The notes under the pieces are model-generated. The model searched no databases and was not told the origin of the DNA. It was given only the letters and a program-made list of their open reading frames with translations. The position numbers and the translations under genes were made by a program. A stretch of 6,676 bases of DNA from Candidatus Altimarinota bacterium (GTDB lineage: Bacteria > Patescibacteriota > Gracilibacteria > BD1-5 > UBA2023): positions 1-6,676 of the forward strand of contig CALREC010000036.1 in assembly GCA_943355085.1 (NCBI GenBank), written 5' to 3'. This document shows, piece after piece, positions 5,716-6,676 of this stretch (the stretch's first letter is position 1; each line of letters starts with the position of its first letter).

Positions 5716-6676
5716 CTATTTACTCGGATTCCACTTAGTAAGTTTCCTGTCGACCCATCCTACGAGGTGGTCTGATGATTGTACGAGTGACTCATTACGA
5801 CTTGAAGGGAGGGTAAAATATGCCGTCTTACTTTTATCTTTTAAATATACACGCAATGCATCCTTACCCTTTATGGTTATATGTTTTGTAGTCAGCCTGG
5901 ACGATGCATTGGGTACACCATGTACCTTCAGATCCTCAATCATACGATCAATAGACATCTTTAAGGATTTCAGATCTGTCTTCTCTGATGATATAACCGA
6001 AGAAGCCTGAGTGTTTTTTGTTTTTCAGATGACGTGAACTTGATCTCATACATCAGAGACTTTCGGAGAAAGAAATGAATAAGTAACGTGCGGAGCTGAT
6101 CGTCCAGGTATGTGTCTATCTCATAACACCAAGGATCATCCAATATTCTTTTCTAGAGGTACCTCGAATGGTCATACTTTGGTATTGAGAGGCACTGAAG
6201 TTCTCCTTCATGAGCCAGCATGAGAACTTCCTGTAATATTTGCCAATGTATCCTGAGAAACTGCAGCAAGAGTTATATTTCATGAAGAAGAAGAAGAAGA
6301 TGTATATCATAATACTGGATCAGATATCTCGGAAGCACCTTCCATGCCGTAAGTACTCTTATGAGATATAATCAGATCAGCTGGAGCAATGTCATTGAGA
6401 GAAGCCCTAGGCGAAGATGTATACCCTAAAACAGGAAGTCATGACGATCGAGTGCCTGATATTTTCGACTTTTTGAGTGCCTGGATTTTTGCCGGGATGT
6501 TTTTTAGGGAAGCCTCCTGTTTTTTTGCATATACTATAAAATCCTTTACATTGGGAGGTATGCCCTCATGCTTCAGTACTCATGCCTTCCCCTGAAGGAT
6601 GAGGAACTGTTTTAAAAGAGCATCAATCTTTTTTTGATTCTTAATAGCCCGAACTTTTGCTTGTTGCTGTTTTTTC
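5716..6676 (-). CDS. C-terminal part of a large Ser/Thr/Gly-rich protein, ten UGA-Gly codons
   Basis: With UGA as Gly, one frame of 319 complete codons runs from the right edge of the window to TAG at 5716-5718. The start lies outside. I do not recognise a family. Counting from the first complete codon (6675), residues 1-30 and 43-75 are Lys/Gln-rich and may form helices or a coiled coil. Residues 76-235 are rich in Ser, Thr, Gly and Pro and look extended. They contain two copies of PVLGYTSS (81-88 and 120-127), the second running into six serines. Residues 240-319 look like a compact end domain (KGKDALRVYLKDKSKTAYFTLP). The composition suggests a surface, structural or regulatory protein, but no signal peptide can be judged. 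No HxH motif of M23 peptidases is seen. The ten UGAs (codons 32, 79, 123, 132, 156, 168, 180, 185, 210, 217) make this the densest UGA user in the window. Confidence 0.82.
6284..6300. repeat. GAA trinucleotide repeat
   Basis: A pure run of GAA units (17 nt, 5.7 units) on the plus strand encodes most of a six-serine tract on the minus strand (TCT codons) in the large partial protein. Slippage here would add or remove serines without breaking the frame. Confidence 0.8.

Noticed and set aside
642..6582. UGA read as tryptophan (code 4)
   Set aside because: In FtsX, Nth and the duplicated PVLGYTSS motif the UGA columns correspond to Gly, not Trp.
5716..6676. M23 (LytM-like) peptidase partner of FtsX
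   Set aside because: Coiled-coil-like helices near a linked ftsX made this attractive, but no HxH metal motif or other M23 signature is visible in the part present.

Overview
The window comes from a bacterium that reads UGA as glycine (genetic code 25). This is the code of the candidate phyla Gracilibacteria (BD1-5) and Absconditabacteria (SR1), and I cannot tell the two apart here. The evidence is internal. Read with UGA as a stop, most genes break into pieces. Read with UGA as Gly, they join into full-length proteins (YafQ-type toxin, FtsX, endonuclease III), and the UGAs fall at positions where these families usually carry glycine. I count 23 in-frame UGAs in the called genes. Every gene end that can be seen is TAA or TAG. 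The DNA is AT-rich, and none of the genes whose start is visible has a convincing Shine-Dalgarno site at normal spacing.

Left part (1-1300, plus strand). A promoter-like element (16-nt core AAAAAC/TTTTTG plus TATAAT) occurs twice, at 3-41 and 267-305. The first is followed by hairpins and a terminator and may make a short RNA. The second drives a two-gene toxin-antitoxin operon (336-806) that ends in a strong tiered terminator. From about 870 to 1300 I see no convincing intact gene, only a possible decayed coding remnant.

Middle (1368-3071, plus strand). One 567-residue protein of unknown function with a membrane-embedded C-terminal third. It contains five UGA-Gly codons and ends in a strong terminator.

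Right part (3111-6676, minus strand). In order of transcription these are the C-terminal part of a large Ser/Thr/Gly-rich protein whose start lies outside the window, endonuclease III (nth), the cell-division permease-like protein FtsX, a single-domain rhodanese, and a small single-span membrane protein with its own likely promoter. The spacing of nth, ftsX and the rhodanese gene (47 and 21 nt) suggests one transcript. Their functions (base-excision repair, coupling of division to wall hydrolysis, sulfur transfer) have no obvious common theme. No ftsE is visible.

The most informative observation is in the partial protein at the right end: an octapeptide motif, PVLGYTSS, occurs twice, with its Gly encoded by GGG in one copy and by UGA in the other. 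I see no CRISPR array, tRNA, rRNA or intact insertion sequence.
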